Shown here: positions 10,735 to 22,250 of the stretch, in pieces | Layout: every line of letters starts with the position of its first letter | Numbering within the stretch: position 1 is the first letter of the stretch | DNA from: Hippopus hippopus | Taxonomy: Eukaryota; Mollusca; Bivalvia; Cardiida; Cardiidae | Direction: 5' to 3' | DNA: 64,000 nucleotides | NCBI GenBank assembly: GCA_946811185.2 | Contig: OX328104.1 | Span: 51,258,505 to 51,322,504 of the forward strand | Notes under the pieces: generated by a model | Seen by the model: only the letters and a program-made list of their open reading frames with translations | Databases searched by the model: none | What the model was told of the DNA's origin: nothing | Program-made: the position numbers and the translations under genes

Positions 10735-13040
10735 ACGATACAGATATAGATAGTTTGAGGTTCATAGGGGTCCCCTAAATTTTTAAATGTCTTAAGAAAT
10801 GCATTAGCTATTGTTCTGAAAATTTGCTTAGTTAATAATGTTACTTTTATCAACTCTGGGTGAAATTTTCAGAGTTCTTGATCACTTAATTTGACTTTTT
10901 TACATTTAATGCATTTCGAAAATGTATGAACAAAACAGCTTAAAAACAGGGGAGGGCTGAAGGCTATTCCGAGTAAAGGGTTTAACTGTTTATGAAAACA
11001 ATTCACATGCAAGTACAGTATCTTTGGTTGTCTATTGTTTGAACAGCAAAAACTTCAACTTTTGAGGCCCTTATCTCGTTTTTTATTGGGTTTTATTTTA
11101 ATGATTATTTAATACCGGAGACTCGCACGCACGAGTTTACACTTTTTCTCTTCTCAGCCCAACCATAGATGTTTTCCTGCAACCCAGTCAAACTTTGGCT
11201 CACATCATGTGGTATAGTATACAACAATAAAATGAAAAAGGGTGAATTGTATGAACTGGTTAAGTTCCATAAACAAGCCCCAAAGTACTGTTGTGGATGA
11301 ATTGTTACGGTCAAAGGGACACAGTGTATTTAAAATTACCACCCTATGATTGAGACCAAAATACAATAGATCTAATTTTGGGCGGACTGTAAAAGTCATG
11401 GCGAAAAACAATTCAAAACAATCCAAGAAAGACCTCGGAGTCTAAGTGTCAAGCGGTTTCGAACACATATCCCAACAGAGGGGGGAATAAATAATGAAGC
11501 TATGCCAGAAATAGAATTGAGACCAAATATTATAGAACAGACACCATGTAAGAGAATACTGGACAAATCATTTTAGCCTTCCAAGATTTGTATGAAAGTG
11601 ACGAGATACATATCTTAGGTAATATATAAAACAAATTATATGTACAAAAACCAATCTCAGGGCCTCATATTTAACTAAAGTGAGGTATGGGTAGTTTGAG
11701 GTTCATAGGGACCCCCTGAATTTTGAAATATCTTGAAAATACCCTATCAATTTCTATGAAACTTTTCAAAGTCTTTTAAAATGACCTTACCAACTCTCAC
11801 AGCGAAAATTGGAATTTTTCTTCCGCAAGATAGAGTATTTTGCTTATTCCAGCAATGTTAAATTTTTGTTCTGAAGCTTAACTTTCTCCGATGGTTTCGC
11901 ACAGTTACCAGAACAGCAAACATACCTGGACAAGTGCATGGCTTCAGTACCTCACTTCAGTTAAATATGAGGCCCTGAAATTGTTTTTGTAGAAATAATA
12001 TAGGTCTATACCTTACCTTAGATGTCGCTTTCCCACAAATCTTCAAATCCTAAAAGCTCTCCAAAGTTTTCGCCTCAATTTTATTTTCGGCATGGCTTCA
12101 TGTTTTATACCACCTCTGTTGGGATATGTGTTTTCGAAACCACCTTACATTTAGACTCGAAGGTCTTTCATGGTTTGTTTTGAATTGTTTTTCGTTATTA
12201 TTTTTTCAGTTCGCCCAAAATTAGCTCGACTGTATTTTGGTCGCAATCTTAGGATGGTAATCTTATAGCCACTGTGTCCCTTTGACCGTAAAAATTCATC
12301 TACAGCAATACTTTGGGGCTTGTTTATAGATTAACCCGTTGATACAATTCACCCATCTTCATTTTATTGTTGTACCACATAATGTGAGCAAAAGTTTGAC
12401 TGGTTTTCAGGAAAACATCTATGGTTGGGCATGGAAAAGAAAACAAAGTGTAAGCAAGTGCGTGCAAGTCTCTGATATTAAATCGTTAAAATAAAACCCA
12501 AAGAAAAAAACGAGATAAGGGCCTCAAAATTTGAAGTTTTTGCTGTTCAAACAACAGACGACCATCGTTTTTAAGCTGTTTTGTTCATACATTTTAACAT
12601 TGCAATGAATGCAAAAAATTCAAACTAAGTTACCAAATATTCTGAAAATTTCACACAGAGTTGGTATAGGTAATAGCATTAACTATGCAAATTTTCAGTA
12701 CAATAGCTAAAGCATTTTTTCAGATATTTCAAAATTCAGGGGGTCCCTATGAACCTCAAAGTACCTATACTGAAGTCATGCATTTGTCCAGTTACGTTTG
12801 CTGTTCAGGTCACTGTGCGAAACCATCGTAGAAAGTTAAGCTTCAGGACAAAAAATTAACACTACTGGAATGGGCAAAATGCTCTTTTTTCCGGAAGAAA
12901 AATTCTAATTTTCGCTGTCAGAGTTGGTAGGGTCATTTTAAAAGACTTTGAGGAGTTTCATAAAAACTGATACAGGATTTTTCAAGATATTTCAAATTCA
13001 GGGGGTCCTTATGAACTTCAAACTACCTATACTGTGTATG
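10735..13040. mobile_element. Foldback element array in A-B-A'-B' arrangement
   Basis: Four segments share one terminus ('agtttgaggttcatagg', then 'ggtcccc'): A about 10740-11690, B about 11695-11970, A' about 11955-12775 (inverse of A), B' about 12765-13040 (inverse of B). Matching pairs include 'ccactgtgtccctttgaccg' in A' and its complement in A, and 'cggtttcgaacacatatccc' in A against its near-complement in A'. No ORF with a transposase motif was seen. The arrangement fits two foldback copies that are interlocked or rearranged by template switching. Confidence 0.65.
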
Positions 13041-13300
13041 TTCCGGTGATTTTGTGCCGTCACGCGAGCATTTTCTTACTGCATACTCGTAGGAGTATCC
13101 AAAGAAAGATAACTATTTCGGACTTGCTATAATAAGTATCGGGGTTTGTCCGATATTAACGAATTTATGTCTGATAAAGACTTGTTAATGCTTCGTGCCA
13201 AAGTGACTTCATGCTGCCGAAAGGGAGACAACTTCATCATTTACAACAGCATTTTAGACAAGGTGAAAACAATCGTTTACTTAACTTAGCATTCTAAGAG

Positions 13301-13533
13301 TTAACCTTTACCTACAAACAACCCCGTGTTTTAATGACCCTGAAGATAAGGACGTTTGAAAACATTGTGGGAAAAGGAGAAAATGCTAGTAACCAGCATT
13401 TTCTCCTTTCCTCACAATAGTTTTCTATCCTGTGCGAGATAAATTCCATCGTTTTGAGCCACAGTTTATTTGTCGTCTGCGTTTGCTTTAATTTTTGACA
13501 AGTCCAATCTTTTGTCGTTTGGTCAAGAGTTAA
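13301..13533 (+). repeat. Family B MITE
   Basis: TTAACCTTTACC start, gagTTAA end, central hairpin at about 13352-13425 with 'gtaaccagcattttctcc'-type arms. Confidence 0.65.
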
Positions 13534-13564
13534 TGAAATATGCGTCAATAGTAAATGAGCCGTG

Positions 13565-13800
13565 CACTGGAAAAAGGAGGCTTAATGCATCTCCATGATG
13601 CATGATACCAAGCATAACACCAATCAAGTATGACTCCATAAATCCATTTTGTCTAACAACAAACTGAATCCTAGGGTAGAATGGCCCTTAAACAAAATTA
13701 ACATGCAGAAAAATGTCCAAAAGCAAACAGTGACGACCATGTTGATTTGAACCGGTACTTTTGCAGACGCATTTTACACCCTTCCCACAGAGTATGGCAC
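13565..13800 (-). repeat. Family C repeat, strongly degraded
   Basis: Shares 'aaaggaggcttaatgcatct' and 'gatgcatgataccaagca' with other copies, but the central hairpin is almost lost. It is followed at 13825-13895 by a half copy of family B ('cagcattttctccttttccc'). Confidence 0.45.
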
Positions 13801-14030
13801 ATTTACATTCTTACTCTCCCCCTTTTTTCTGTTATTTTCCAGCATTTTCTCCTTTTCCCACAATGTTTTCAAAAGCCTTGGTTCTCGGGATTAAAATAAG
13901 GGATTTATGGAGTAAAGGGTTTTCATACGAAATTTACACGTATACGCAAATCTGTATATAAATAAAGGTCACAGAAATCGTGCTTTCAAAGTAATTTGAA
14001 ATAAATGACGTTCATCTTGAAATTAACAAG

Positions 14031-14294
14031 TGAGCTGTGCTCTGTGAAAAGGGGGCTTAATGCATCTGCGAAAAGTATCGAACCAGGTCAGCCTGCGCAG
14101 TCCGCGCAGGCTGACCTGGGCCAAAACATTTCGCTATTAGTCAATTTTCTGTATGTCAAAGGAGCAGTATATCTCATGATTAAATCGGTTGTTTAAAAAA
14201 GTTGCCATTATGAATCCATAATGATGTGATGATTTGGGCTGGTATCGTGTATCACGGAGATATATTAAGCTCCTTTTTGCCAGAGCATGGTTCA
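14031..14294 (+). repeat. Family C repeat, well preserved
   Basis: Begins near 'gtgctctgtgaaaagggggc' and ends 'ccagagcatggttc'. The central hairpin at 14083-14120 has arms 'aggtcagcctgcgc' and complement around a five-base spacer. Confidence 0.7.
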
Positions 14295-14805
14295 AGTATT
14301 ACAGACGACATGCAAAAGTTAATGACGACTTTGGCAGTCGTACTAAATGTGTAAATAGGAATTGACGTAACGACGCAAGGAGCCGACCTTTTCCCCAACA
14401 AGGGACTGACCTTTTGCTTTTAAGTCTGTAACGCGCCTTTTTGCTTTGCCTGACATAAACGTGACAGATTTTTAAAGGTCCATTAACGGCCAAAAGTAAA
14501 CAATTCGGAAGTCAAACTGCAGGCAAATTTGATTCATACCATTCAAAAGTACGGATCTTATCATGGATCTAACGATATATTAAAGTACAATCTGTCAAAG
14601 CTCCGGACGCTAGCACAAAATGAAATGTGACACTAGAATTAAAGTTGCCAACTTTAACTCTAGTTTTAAGATTCATTTCTCTGCCAGCGACTGGATCCTT
14701 GATAGACTGTAGTTAACCCTCGAAATGTTTTCATTTGGCCGCTTGTGGGCCTTTAAGAAATCAAAAAAACAGACCACAATGCAATTAGTCATTTTTGATA
14801 TACTC
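14295..14805. other. Unassigned stretch
   Basis: No gene recognised. A short perfect inverted pair ('aattaaagttg' followed by 'caactttaactc') lies near 14637-14662. Confidence 0.3.
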
Positions 14806-15018
14806 TTAAGTTTTATCCTGCCAAATAAATTCAATAAAACTTTAAAGCCGATAGTGAAAAACCCGAATAATGTTATTTCAAACTTATTTTTTGGAGAAAA
14901 ATATCTCATTATCGGACAGTGTAGATCCAAGATCAGACTGCACGTTCTGTGCAGTCTGATCTTGATCTACACGGTCCGCAAAAGATCTTTGAGTCGCGCT
15001 TCACAGCCTAAGGGTTAA
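14806..15018 (+). repeat. Family A MITE sharing its right TTAA with the next MITE
   Basis: Starts TTAAGTTTTATCC and ends CTAAGGGTTAA, with a hairpin at about 14917-14978. The terminal TTAA at 15015-15018 is also the first TTAA of the family B copy that follows. Confidence 0.65.
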
Positions 15019-15231
15019 AACCTTGTACCAAACAATTGCGAGTTTTATCCCCTAAATAGGAATGCGTTTGAAAACATTGTAGGAAAAGGAGAAAATGCTG
15101 GTGGTCAGCATTTTCTCCTTTTCTAGCAATGTTTTTTGCCCTATGAAAGGCAGATCTTACCATTAAAATCGCATTTAATTTGTCGCCGGCAAATGGTAAG
15201 TGTAAAATTTTCTCGCCTGGTAAAGAGGTAA
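15015..15231 (+). repeat. Family B MITE abutting a family A MITE
   Basis: Starts at the shared TTAA (15015-15018) and ends at 'ggtaaagaggtaa' around 15231. Central hairpin at about 15070-15130 with 'aaaggagaaaatgctgg' arms. Confidence 0.6.
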
Positions 15232-15404
15232 GTGGTAATATAAGTAATATTCACACACGCTTTACATTTCTTCGCCGGAAACTGACCCTTTCATTTGATT
15301 GGCTAAGACTGAACATCTATGCAAATCAGATAACCAGCCTATGAATTTCGATATCATGACAATACTCTAACCGTAAGTTGATCTGATTCTTTTTTTTTTA
15401 ATTG

Positions 15405-15650
15405 AGCCATGCTCTGTGAAAAAAGTCTTTTAATACATCTGAAAAGTCAGCCTGCGCAGTTCGTGCAGGTTGAACTAGGTCGAAAATTTCCGCTATTGGT
15501 CAATTTTCTGCATGCCGAGGGACCAGTGTGCCTCATGATTCTATCAGTTGTTATACAATATGGACTTTTTGGATCCATCAGTATGAGAATAATCGTTTTG
15601 TATCATGCATCTCTGGGATGCAATAAATCCTCTTTTCTCAGAGCAGAACT
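15405..15650 (+). repeat. Family C repeat
   Basis: Starts 'gagccatgctctgtgaaaa'; the central hairpin is partly eroded at about 15449-15485; ends near 'tctcagagcagaactc'. Confidence 0.55.
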
Positions 15651-15756
15651 CAAATGGTGGATATTTCTCTATGTGGAGTGGATAATCAACCGTCCCTATG
15701 TTCCCTGACCTATCGACAGACAGTGCTCCCATAATCTAACATACGACCATTTGTCT

Positions 15757-15922
15757 TTAACCCTGTACCACACAATCTTAAGTTTTAACGACTCTGACAG
15801 AAAAGGCTTTTGAAAACTTATCAAAGACAGAAAGCGTTATTTTAGTAACATTTAACTTGTTGTCTGCAAATTCTTTGAATTTTGTTCAGTCCAAAAGTTT
15901 TGTCGTTTGATAAAGAGATAAC
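15757..15922 (+). repeat. Family B MITE lacking its central hairpin
   Basis: TTAACCCTGTACCACACAA start and 'gataaagagataa' end with the core missing: an internal deletion derivative. Confidence 0.5.
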
Positions 15923-16014
15923 CCCTTATCAGATAATAACATTTTAGAGTCATTCATATTGAAAGCATTCGCAGACGACAATATAAATGTGGTTTAAATA
16001 ATTGAACATTCCTT

Positions 16015-16171
16015 TCTATTGGTAGATTGTAGGAAACATCGTAGGAAAAGAAGAAACTGCTGGTTGTCAGTTTTTTTTACTTTTCCAACAATGTTTTCCA
16101 AAGCCTTTTCGCTGATCAAAAACCATTTTCCATAGGGTGGTTGAAACATGGAATTGTGTGGTAAGAGTTAA
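16015..16171 (-). repeat. Family B MITE, reverse, sharing TTAA with the next copy
   Basis: The hairpin region at about 16030-16095 is followed by the element's left end in reverse ('ttgtgtggtaagagTTAA', ending 16171). That TTAA (16168-16171) also opens the next copy. Confidence 0.5.
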
Positions 16172-16390
16172 CCCTCTACTGCACAATGCCGACTTTTAAC
16201 GACCCTGGGAAAGAAGCCTTTTGAAAACATTGTGGGAAATGGAGAAAATGCTGGTAACCAGCATTTTCTCCTTTTCCCACAATGTTTTCTACCCTATCAA
16301 AGAAAATTTGTACCACACTGAAAAAGTCTTCTGCAAATGCTTTCAATTTGGACGAGGCTAAAATTTTGTCATCTGATAAAAGGTTAGGAC
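16168..16390 (+). repeat. Family B MITE, full-length
   Basis: TTAACCCTCTACTGCACAA start, central hairpin at about 16219-16290, right end degraded ('gataaaaggttag'). Confidence 0.6.
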
Positions 16391-16495
16391 GAACATATTG
16401 TCTTCCCATCCTTTTGGAAGAAATTAACACGTAAAACCGTCTAATGTTGGTCACGTTCTACCAATTATGATGTTTGGGCATTTCAGTCCCAGTCG

Positions 16496-16790
16496 CCAAG
16501 CCCGGCATTTCAGTCGGTAACGTGCAGGGCTTGAAACTAGGTCGCTGGTTCGATGCCACAGCTCAGGCATTTCTCTCCGAAGCCTAACTGTAGTCATTGC
16601 GACAGGATTAAGCCCTCACTCACCGCTTTTCATTGTTTCGGCGATTTAAATGTGGGAAAGCGGCCACTGGCTCAGGAGGAACATTGTACGAAAAATTGAT
16701 AAAAGAAACTCCAGGAACGCATGGATAGATGCACTGGCCACTGTGATAGACCTTGAATGACGTTGAAACGGCTTTCAAAACATGATACAA
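16496..16790 (+). repeat. tRNA-derived SINE, diverged
   Basis: B-box-like 'aggtcgctggttcgatgcc' at about 16540, then the same body as 21382-21689 ('tgcgacaggatta', 'ccactggctc', 'aaaagaaactccaggaacgc'). The simple tail seen in the better copy is lost. Confidence 0.6.
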
Positions 16791-17507
16791 AACAAAAAAA
16801 TCTCTGAGTGTGGAGATCTGTACATTATTGATGGTACTGTGTATCTATACTGAACAAAATTTCTAACCGAATACTTTTTGAACTAAGATATTATGCACAA
16901 AACAGACATATTTTTATCTTTTGTTTTGCATGCCACAATCTTGTAGAGCGTCCCTATGCAGTACACATAATCTCCAGCATAATTCACTTGTAATCATTCA
17001 CGGGGTTAGAGGTTCGAATCAAAGATTTGCTTATGATTCACGATGACGAACTACATGTGCTATATTTTTTTATCGTTTCTGGTAGGAAGTCGATCGAAAC
17101 ACCCGAAAAACGATTAAAAACGCGGTAAACATGCCATGTATGACTCCTGTAGACCGCGGACGAGAGGTCGTTTCGCTAATTTGCGAGCTTTCAAAAAGAC
17201 ATTTTATGGCGTTTTTTTTCTTTAATGATTGTGGTCGTGGAGCAGGTTTTGTTTTACATGTTTGTTAATCAGAAACCTTATCATTTTGAAAAAATAAGCA
17301 CATTCGGTGGCTTAGACTTGCAAAATGAACCGAATTCGAGTCCTGTAACATACACTATAATTACCTCCCTTTTATGGGTTGAATAACACATTTTTCCTCA
17401 CTATTTACTGTCTCTCAAATGTGCATGTTTACTTTATCGTATTTCTGTGACCCTTTATTTTAGAGTCACATAACGTCATACATTGAACCCAGCATGTCAC
17501 TGCTATC
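16791..17507. other. Unassigned stretch
   Basis: No gene or clear repeat recognised. Confidence 0.3.
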
Positions 17508-17714
17508 GGGTACATATTTCAGTACATTTCTGCAAATCAGCATCGTTCAACATCTTTCAAACATTGAATGGTATTTCTTAAATAAGATGGAGCATTTATT
17601 TAAAAATGCCGTTTGATGTATGAATGCTCTGTATTGTTAAGAAAAATGTCATTTTATGTTTGAAAGATGTTGAACGATGGTGAATATGCAGTAATGTACT
17701 GAAATATGAACCCT
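17508..17714. repeat. Palindromic element of about 205 bp
   Basis: Arms 'atttcagtacatt' plus 'catcgttcaacatctttcaa' (17515-17560) pair with 'ttgaaagatgttgaacgatg' plus 'aatgtactgaaat' (17659-17706). Mismatches lie only near the middle. A single foldback unit without ORF. Confidence 0.65.
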
Positions 17715-18249
17715 GTAGGACCTACGGCTGCCAAAAGTAAATAATACGGGTGTTAAAATACAATTAGATTTCAATCATACGAGTAAAATATTACTCTATA
17801 AAGGTACATAAATTATTATGAAGATGGCACTTTTATTCTACAGTCGGTCTATCTGTTAGTCGTTGGCAGGAATATGAAATCTCAAACTAGGTTACAAAAT
17901 TGCCAGAACACTATATCTTTTGTTTATTTTTTTCCTGGTTTCAAAATTAATTCTTCAGACAGCAACTAATATTTTTACTAACAGTGTCATCTTCACAATA
18001 ATTTCCATACTTTTAAATGGTATGATATTCGTAGACATTTAAATGCATTTTACCGACTCATTGTTTACACTTTGATCGCTACTGGACCTGTAAATAACTC
18101 GGTAATATCCCGTGTTTTCTACATGTATTTGTATCTCTGTTTTAATTTAAAGCTGTCTTTGCACGTGAATGAAAACTAGCAGTCTTTGTTAAAATTTGCT
18201 TTAAAAAAAAGCAAAATGAAGACTGGTTTAAAGTTCCTTTTTAAAGTCC
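17715..18249. other. Unassigned stretch
   Basis: No gene or recognised repeat. Confidence 0.3.
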
Positions 18250-18300
18250 CACAATTTCTGATTGGCTATACCATTTAGTTTAGCCATTCAGAAATTTTGT
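18250..18300. repeat. Short hairpin repeat, family D
   Basis: Arms 'aatttctgattggcta' (18253-18268) and 'tagccattcagaaatt' (18281-18296). Confidence 0.55.
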
Positions 18301-18886
18301 TACTTTCGAATCTAGAAGTTTCTTGAAGCATTAGCCCAAGGCTGTTATTCAGAATGGTTGGTTCATACCGGCCTTGGTCTGAAACTCCGACGTTAGAAAT
18401 GAGTTACATACGTCAAAGAATGAAGACTGGATAGCCACTTTGATTTACATCATGAACAATTGGTATTTTAAAATGTTATCTATGACGTCATTTACATGTT
18501 TGTCATAAATCTAGATTTAGGAAGGGTTTGGTGCGCAGCTTACCTAAAAAGTTTATTTTCTTGATGACATTTTTTTTCCTTAGCTCCTGAGATGTCGTGT
18601 GCAACTGAAAACTATTTTGCAGGTTGTGTAGATTAAGATCAGACTGAAAAGAACACGTGATTGCTGTCGTTCCCGACTTTTTATTTTTTCAAAAGATGGT
18701 CTGCAGCAAGACCAACAAGCACCGAATGCAGGCGCAACGCTTAGCTGCAATTGCTGTTTCAATAATTGAAAAAATCCAAGACAGAAAAGGGGCATAACTG
18801 TGTGAAAAATATTTCAGGGTTACCTGGCCTCGTTTTCGGGTCCCTCCTTTCGATAGTAAACAACCATCCACAGTTTCAAATAAATG
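18301..18886. other. Unassigned stretch with a family A arm
   Basis: A single arm of the family A palindrome ('gattaagatcagactg') occurs near 18630. Nothing else recognised. Confidence 0.3.
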
Positions 18887-19150
18887 AGCCCTGTCCTGTG
18901 AAAAGGGCATTTAATGCAACTGCAAAAAGTATCGACCCATGTCAGCCTGCACAATCCGCGCAGGTTGACATGGGCCGAAACTTTTTTGTCTCTTTAAATT
19001 TTCTACATGTCAAAGGACCATTCTGACTAATGAATCAGTTAGTTGTTAAACAAAATGGATTTAAGGGATCCATAATTATGTAATGGCTTGCATGGTATTA
19101 ATGCATCCCTAAGATCCAAAATTCATTAAGCCCCCTTTCCTCAGAACATG
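18887..19150 (+). repeat. Family C repeat
   Basis: Starts 'gagccctgtcctgtgaaaag'; central hairpin at 18936-18974 with one arm mutated ('gtcagcctgcacaatccgcg'); ends 'cctcagaacatgg'. Confidence 0.6.
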
Positions 19151-19299
19151 GCGAAAATATATTCAGTAATGACAGAGATATGAGAAAATGCCAACGTTTT
19201 CACGTGACAACGTAGACACTGACGTAGACTACAAGAAAGCTAAGGCCATGCCTTGGCTTCTTTTTAAACTGCCAAGTTAAAAAAAAAATCGTTAAAAAA

Positions 19300-19500
19300 A
19301 ACCAAACGCCATAAATTTGCCCTCATATAAGCGTACAGGGGCCTTCAGAATAAATATATTTACATTTTTGACCAATCGCAATTTTCTAGTTTTTCATTCG
19401 CATTATGTATGTCACTATTACCAAGAAGAAGGTCAAAAACCAGTGCTTTTAGCTACGCCGGAAACAAAAAGTAGTCCCAAGGGGATTTTGATAGATTGAA
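19300..19500 (+). repeat. Dispersed repeat, family E
   Basis: Contains 'taaatttgccctcatataag' and 'agctacgccg'. It matches 20795-20960 in the same direction and 23036-23225 in reverse. Identity unknown. Confidence 0.5.
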
Positions 19501-19609
19501 TGGTGTTTTTTTCTGCGCTTTCAAATTAATTCCAGTCATATCACGGAGACAGCTCACATATTCATGTATATCCTGAGTTTTACTGGTATTAGGCCATGGC
19601 TCTGAAGTG

Positions 19610-19725
19610 TCTTGCGTAAGGACTCTTCCATGATAGATTCAGTGCTTCCAATGAGGCTCGAGCCCGAGGCCTCAGGTTTACGAATACATACTACTCTTTA
19701 TCACTGAGCCACACAAGACGTGTCT
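19610..19725 (-). repeat. Possible tRNA-like SINE head
   Basis: On the minus strand 'gtggctcagtgataaagag' resembles a tRNA A-box region and 'gggctcgagcctc' a B-box at suitable spacing. No cloverleaf could be closed by eye, so it is not called a tRNA gene. Confidence 0.3.
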
Positions 19726-19920
19726 ACAGGAGATGTAGGGATGATAATGTCATAACTTTGCGGGTGTGTAAACTCTTCGTCAACAAGTGAACCCTTAGAG
19801 CTCCGAATAAAACCTATAGACACTGCCATTCTATAGAAAGAAGACCAAAATATTTAAATTTTCAAGGTTTTTTTCTTTTCCACGGTGTCTCAGGTAAGCG
19901 GACAGTACAGAAAGTTAAAA

Positions 19921-19964
19921 AACTTCTGATTGGCTAAAATATTTGATTTACCCAATCAGAAGTT
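19921..19964. repeat. Short hairpin repeat, family D
   Basis: Perfect 13-bp arms: 'aacttctgattgg' (19921-19933) and 'ccaatcagaagtt' (19952-19964). Confidence 0.6.
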
Positions 19965-20046
19965 GCGTTACTTTGAAATCTAGAAAATTCTTGAGAATTG
20001 TTGGCGAAAACAGACCCTGGTTTTCCTGTATTCGTTCCGTGATTGT

Positions 20047-20220
20047 TTTCTTTGACGTTATTCAGCTGTATTGTTGATGTATTAACTCTTTCATCGCCAA
20101 ATAATTTCTTTGACGTTATTCAGCTGTATTGTTGATGTATTAACTCTTTCATCGCCAAATAATTTCTTTGACGTTATTCAGCTGTTTTGTTGATGTATTA
20201 ACTCTTTCATCGCCAAATAA
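20047..20220 (+). repeat. 58-bp tandem repeat, three copies
   Basis: The phrase 'tttgacgttattcagctg' recurs at 20051, 20109 and 20167 (period 58) with only one or two differences. Each unit ends with the left terminus of the MITE that follows (TTAACTCTTTCATCGCC). Confidence 0.8.
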
Positions 20221-20409
20221 ATAAACTCAACCACTTTCGACGGCTCTAAAACAATCCATTGAAATTTACAAAGATTTTGATTGTATAGGTTTGACTACAT
20301 AGGTGGACGGTATAGATCAAAGATCAGACTGCACGTTCTGTGCAGTCTGATCTTGATCTATGCCGTCCACAAAAGTTACTGTTTTCGCCTATGGTGCCGA
20401 GAGAGTTAA
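20198..20409 (+). repeat. Family A2 palindromic MITE
   Basis: TTAACTCTTTC start and GAGAGAGTTAA end. Hairpin at 20304-20369 with arms 'tggacgg' plus 'agatcagactgcac' and complements. It is a sister subfamily of family A, with a partial copy near 62162-62215 and a hairpin near 677-721. Confidence 0.6.
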
Positions 20410-20794
20410 TCGTTCCATCGATGCATAGTGCATTCATTTGTAGGAGGCGGACGAGCTAACCATCATTCCAGCAATCAAAGTAAACAAGAAATATCTCTTT
20501 TATTTAAAAAAAAAAGATAAACAGCGTAAGTGAGGCTTGAATATGACTATTGAAACCCTTTTGTGGTTCAATATGAAGAGAAATGATGAAAGTAATCCCA
20601 GCATCATTGCCTCTCTTTTGTCATTGTTTTGCAGTGTTGACAAGTGAATTTTCAATTAAGATTAGATGTCATTTTAAGGCAGCAGTTGATTCAAAAAGTT
20701 GATATATCTGAAAATATATGTAGACATGCAGTAATGGGCTATAGGGTAACGCTTGAAAAAAATATTTGCTAGCAACGCTTGTATATTATTGTTA
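20410..20794. other. Unassigned stretch
   Basis: No gene or repeat recognised apart from simple A-rich runs. Confidence 0.3.
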
Positions 20795-20960
20795 TAAAAT
20801 TTGCCCTCAAATAGGCCTGCAGGAGCCCGTACAATAAACATGTCCACATTTTTCTTCAATCACAAATAACTACTTATTGCTTCGGATATATCAATTCCAA
20901 AAAGAAGATCAAAAGCAAGCGTAGTCAGCCAGCTACGCTGAAGCAAATAAAGGATAGGAT
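20795..20960 (+). repeat. Dispersed repeat, family E
   Basis: 'aaatttgccctcaaataggc' through 'agccagctacgctgaag'. Second copy of the family at 19300-19500. Confidence 0.5.
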
Positions 20961-21093
20961 TCCGCCTGAGTAACGATAGAGATTGCTTATCAACGCCAGA
21001 GTAATACAAGTGAAGCGATAGCTGTCCGAGACTAGCGATTGGAAGTTATTAGGATGTCCACAGTTTAGAACGACTAGTGCCGTCTATTTACTC

Positions 21094-21290
21094 TTAAACT
21101 GCCGAAGAAATCAAATGAAACTTCCAAGCCGATTGTAAAAAATCCAAATATTGATATTTCAAAGTTATTTTTTGGCGAAAAATATCTCCTGATCGGACAG
21201 TGTAGATCCAAGATCAGACTGCACGTTCTGTGCAGTCTGGTCTTGATCTACGCTGTCCGCAAAAGATCCTTGCGTCATGGCTAACATTTA
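21094..21290 (+). repeat. Family A MITE, right end degraded
   Basis: TTAAACTGCC start, hairpin at about 21195-21260 with one mismatch, right terminus eroded. Confidence 0.55.
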
Positions 21291-21381
21291 GTTGCGTCTC
21301 TAAACCAACTTAAAATGAATTCTAAAGACGGATTTCTTTTTCTCGTTTTGAATCGTCGGGGGATCTTTAAGCGTACGCCAA

Positions 21382-21689
21382 GCCCCGGTAGCACAGCCGG
21401 TAGCATACAGGACTTGAGAGCAGGAGGTCGCTGGTTCGATCTCCGGCTCGGCCAATTTCTTTCCGAGGATTGATGATAATCATTGCGACTGGATTCATTC
21501 CTCTCTCACCGCTGATCATTGTTTCGACGGTGGTTATGTGGGAAAGTAGCCAGTGACTCCAAAAGAAAATTGTGCGGAGTATTGGTAAAAGAAACTCCAG
21601 GAAAGCATGGGGGTGCACTGGCCGCCACGATATAACTGAAATAATGTTGGAAACGGCGTTAAACACCATACAATCAATCAATCAATCAG
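21382..21689 (+). repeat. tRNA-derived SINE, best copy in window
   Basis: The tRNA-like head at 21382-21453 has A-box-like 'tagcacagccggtagc' and B-box 'ggttcgatc', then a body ending 'ggcgttaaacacc' and a simple tail of (atca)n at 21671-21689. Other copies or fragments: 1-45, 2050-2170, 4145-4425, 16496-16790. The tail and internal pol III promoter mark it as a SINE rather than a functional tRNA. Confidence 0.75.
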
Positions 21690-22043
21690 TTTAAGCGCAC
21701 AAGTGGTGTTTCTTGTTGTTGTTTGGAGGCTCGCACGTGCAGGTAAGGCTCGTTTACCTACGGCCAAAAAATTTGAAATAGATAAAAAATTTGCTCCTGG
21801 GACCAACGGATACTAACATGTTTATGAGCGTCTGTACTGCATCAGTTGTTTATAACTTTCACAATCAAAAACAATCTAAGAAACGAAGAACAGATACTGA
21901 TGACCTGTGATTTCGGTGTAGAGATGGTTTACGAACATTGTTGCAAAGGCAAAAATTACTTTTTTTTATTATTATTATTTTCAGAATTTCATTTTGAGCA
22001 TTTTTTGTATGCTGGTAAAATTATGCTTACTTGCTGTTAAGAG
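21690..22043. other. Unassigned stretch
   Basis: No gene recognised. Poly-T/TTA-rich run at about 21959-21980. Confidence 0.3.
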
Positions 22044-22250
22044 TTAACCCTTAGGCTGCTAAGCGCGATCCGATGACCTCTTGCGGACAATGTAGATCAA
22101 GATCAGACTGCACAGAACGTGCAGTCTAATCTTGGATCTACACTGTCCGATTGCGAGATATTTTTGCCTAAAAATCACTTTGAAATAGCCACATTCAGGA
22201 TTTTTCCGTCGGATTGAAGCATTTGAGTTATTTATCAGGATAAGGGTTAA
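22044..22250 (-). repeat. Family A MITE, reverse
   Basis: TTAACCCTTAGGC start and GATAAGGGTTAA end, perfect TTAA termini. Hairpin at about 22084-22150. Confidence 0.7.

Noticed and set aside
20674..20859. Mitochondrial or bacterial insertion suspected from A/T-rich ORFs
   Set aside because: No recognisable organelle or bacterial gene; the A/T richness is explained by dispersed repeat family E.
21382..21453. Functional tRNA gene
   Set aside because: Box A and B are present but the segment continues into a SINE body and tail shared by several copies, and I could not close a full cloverleaf.
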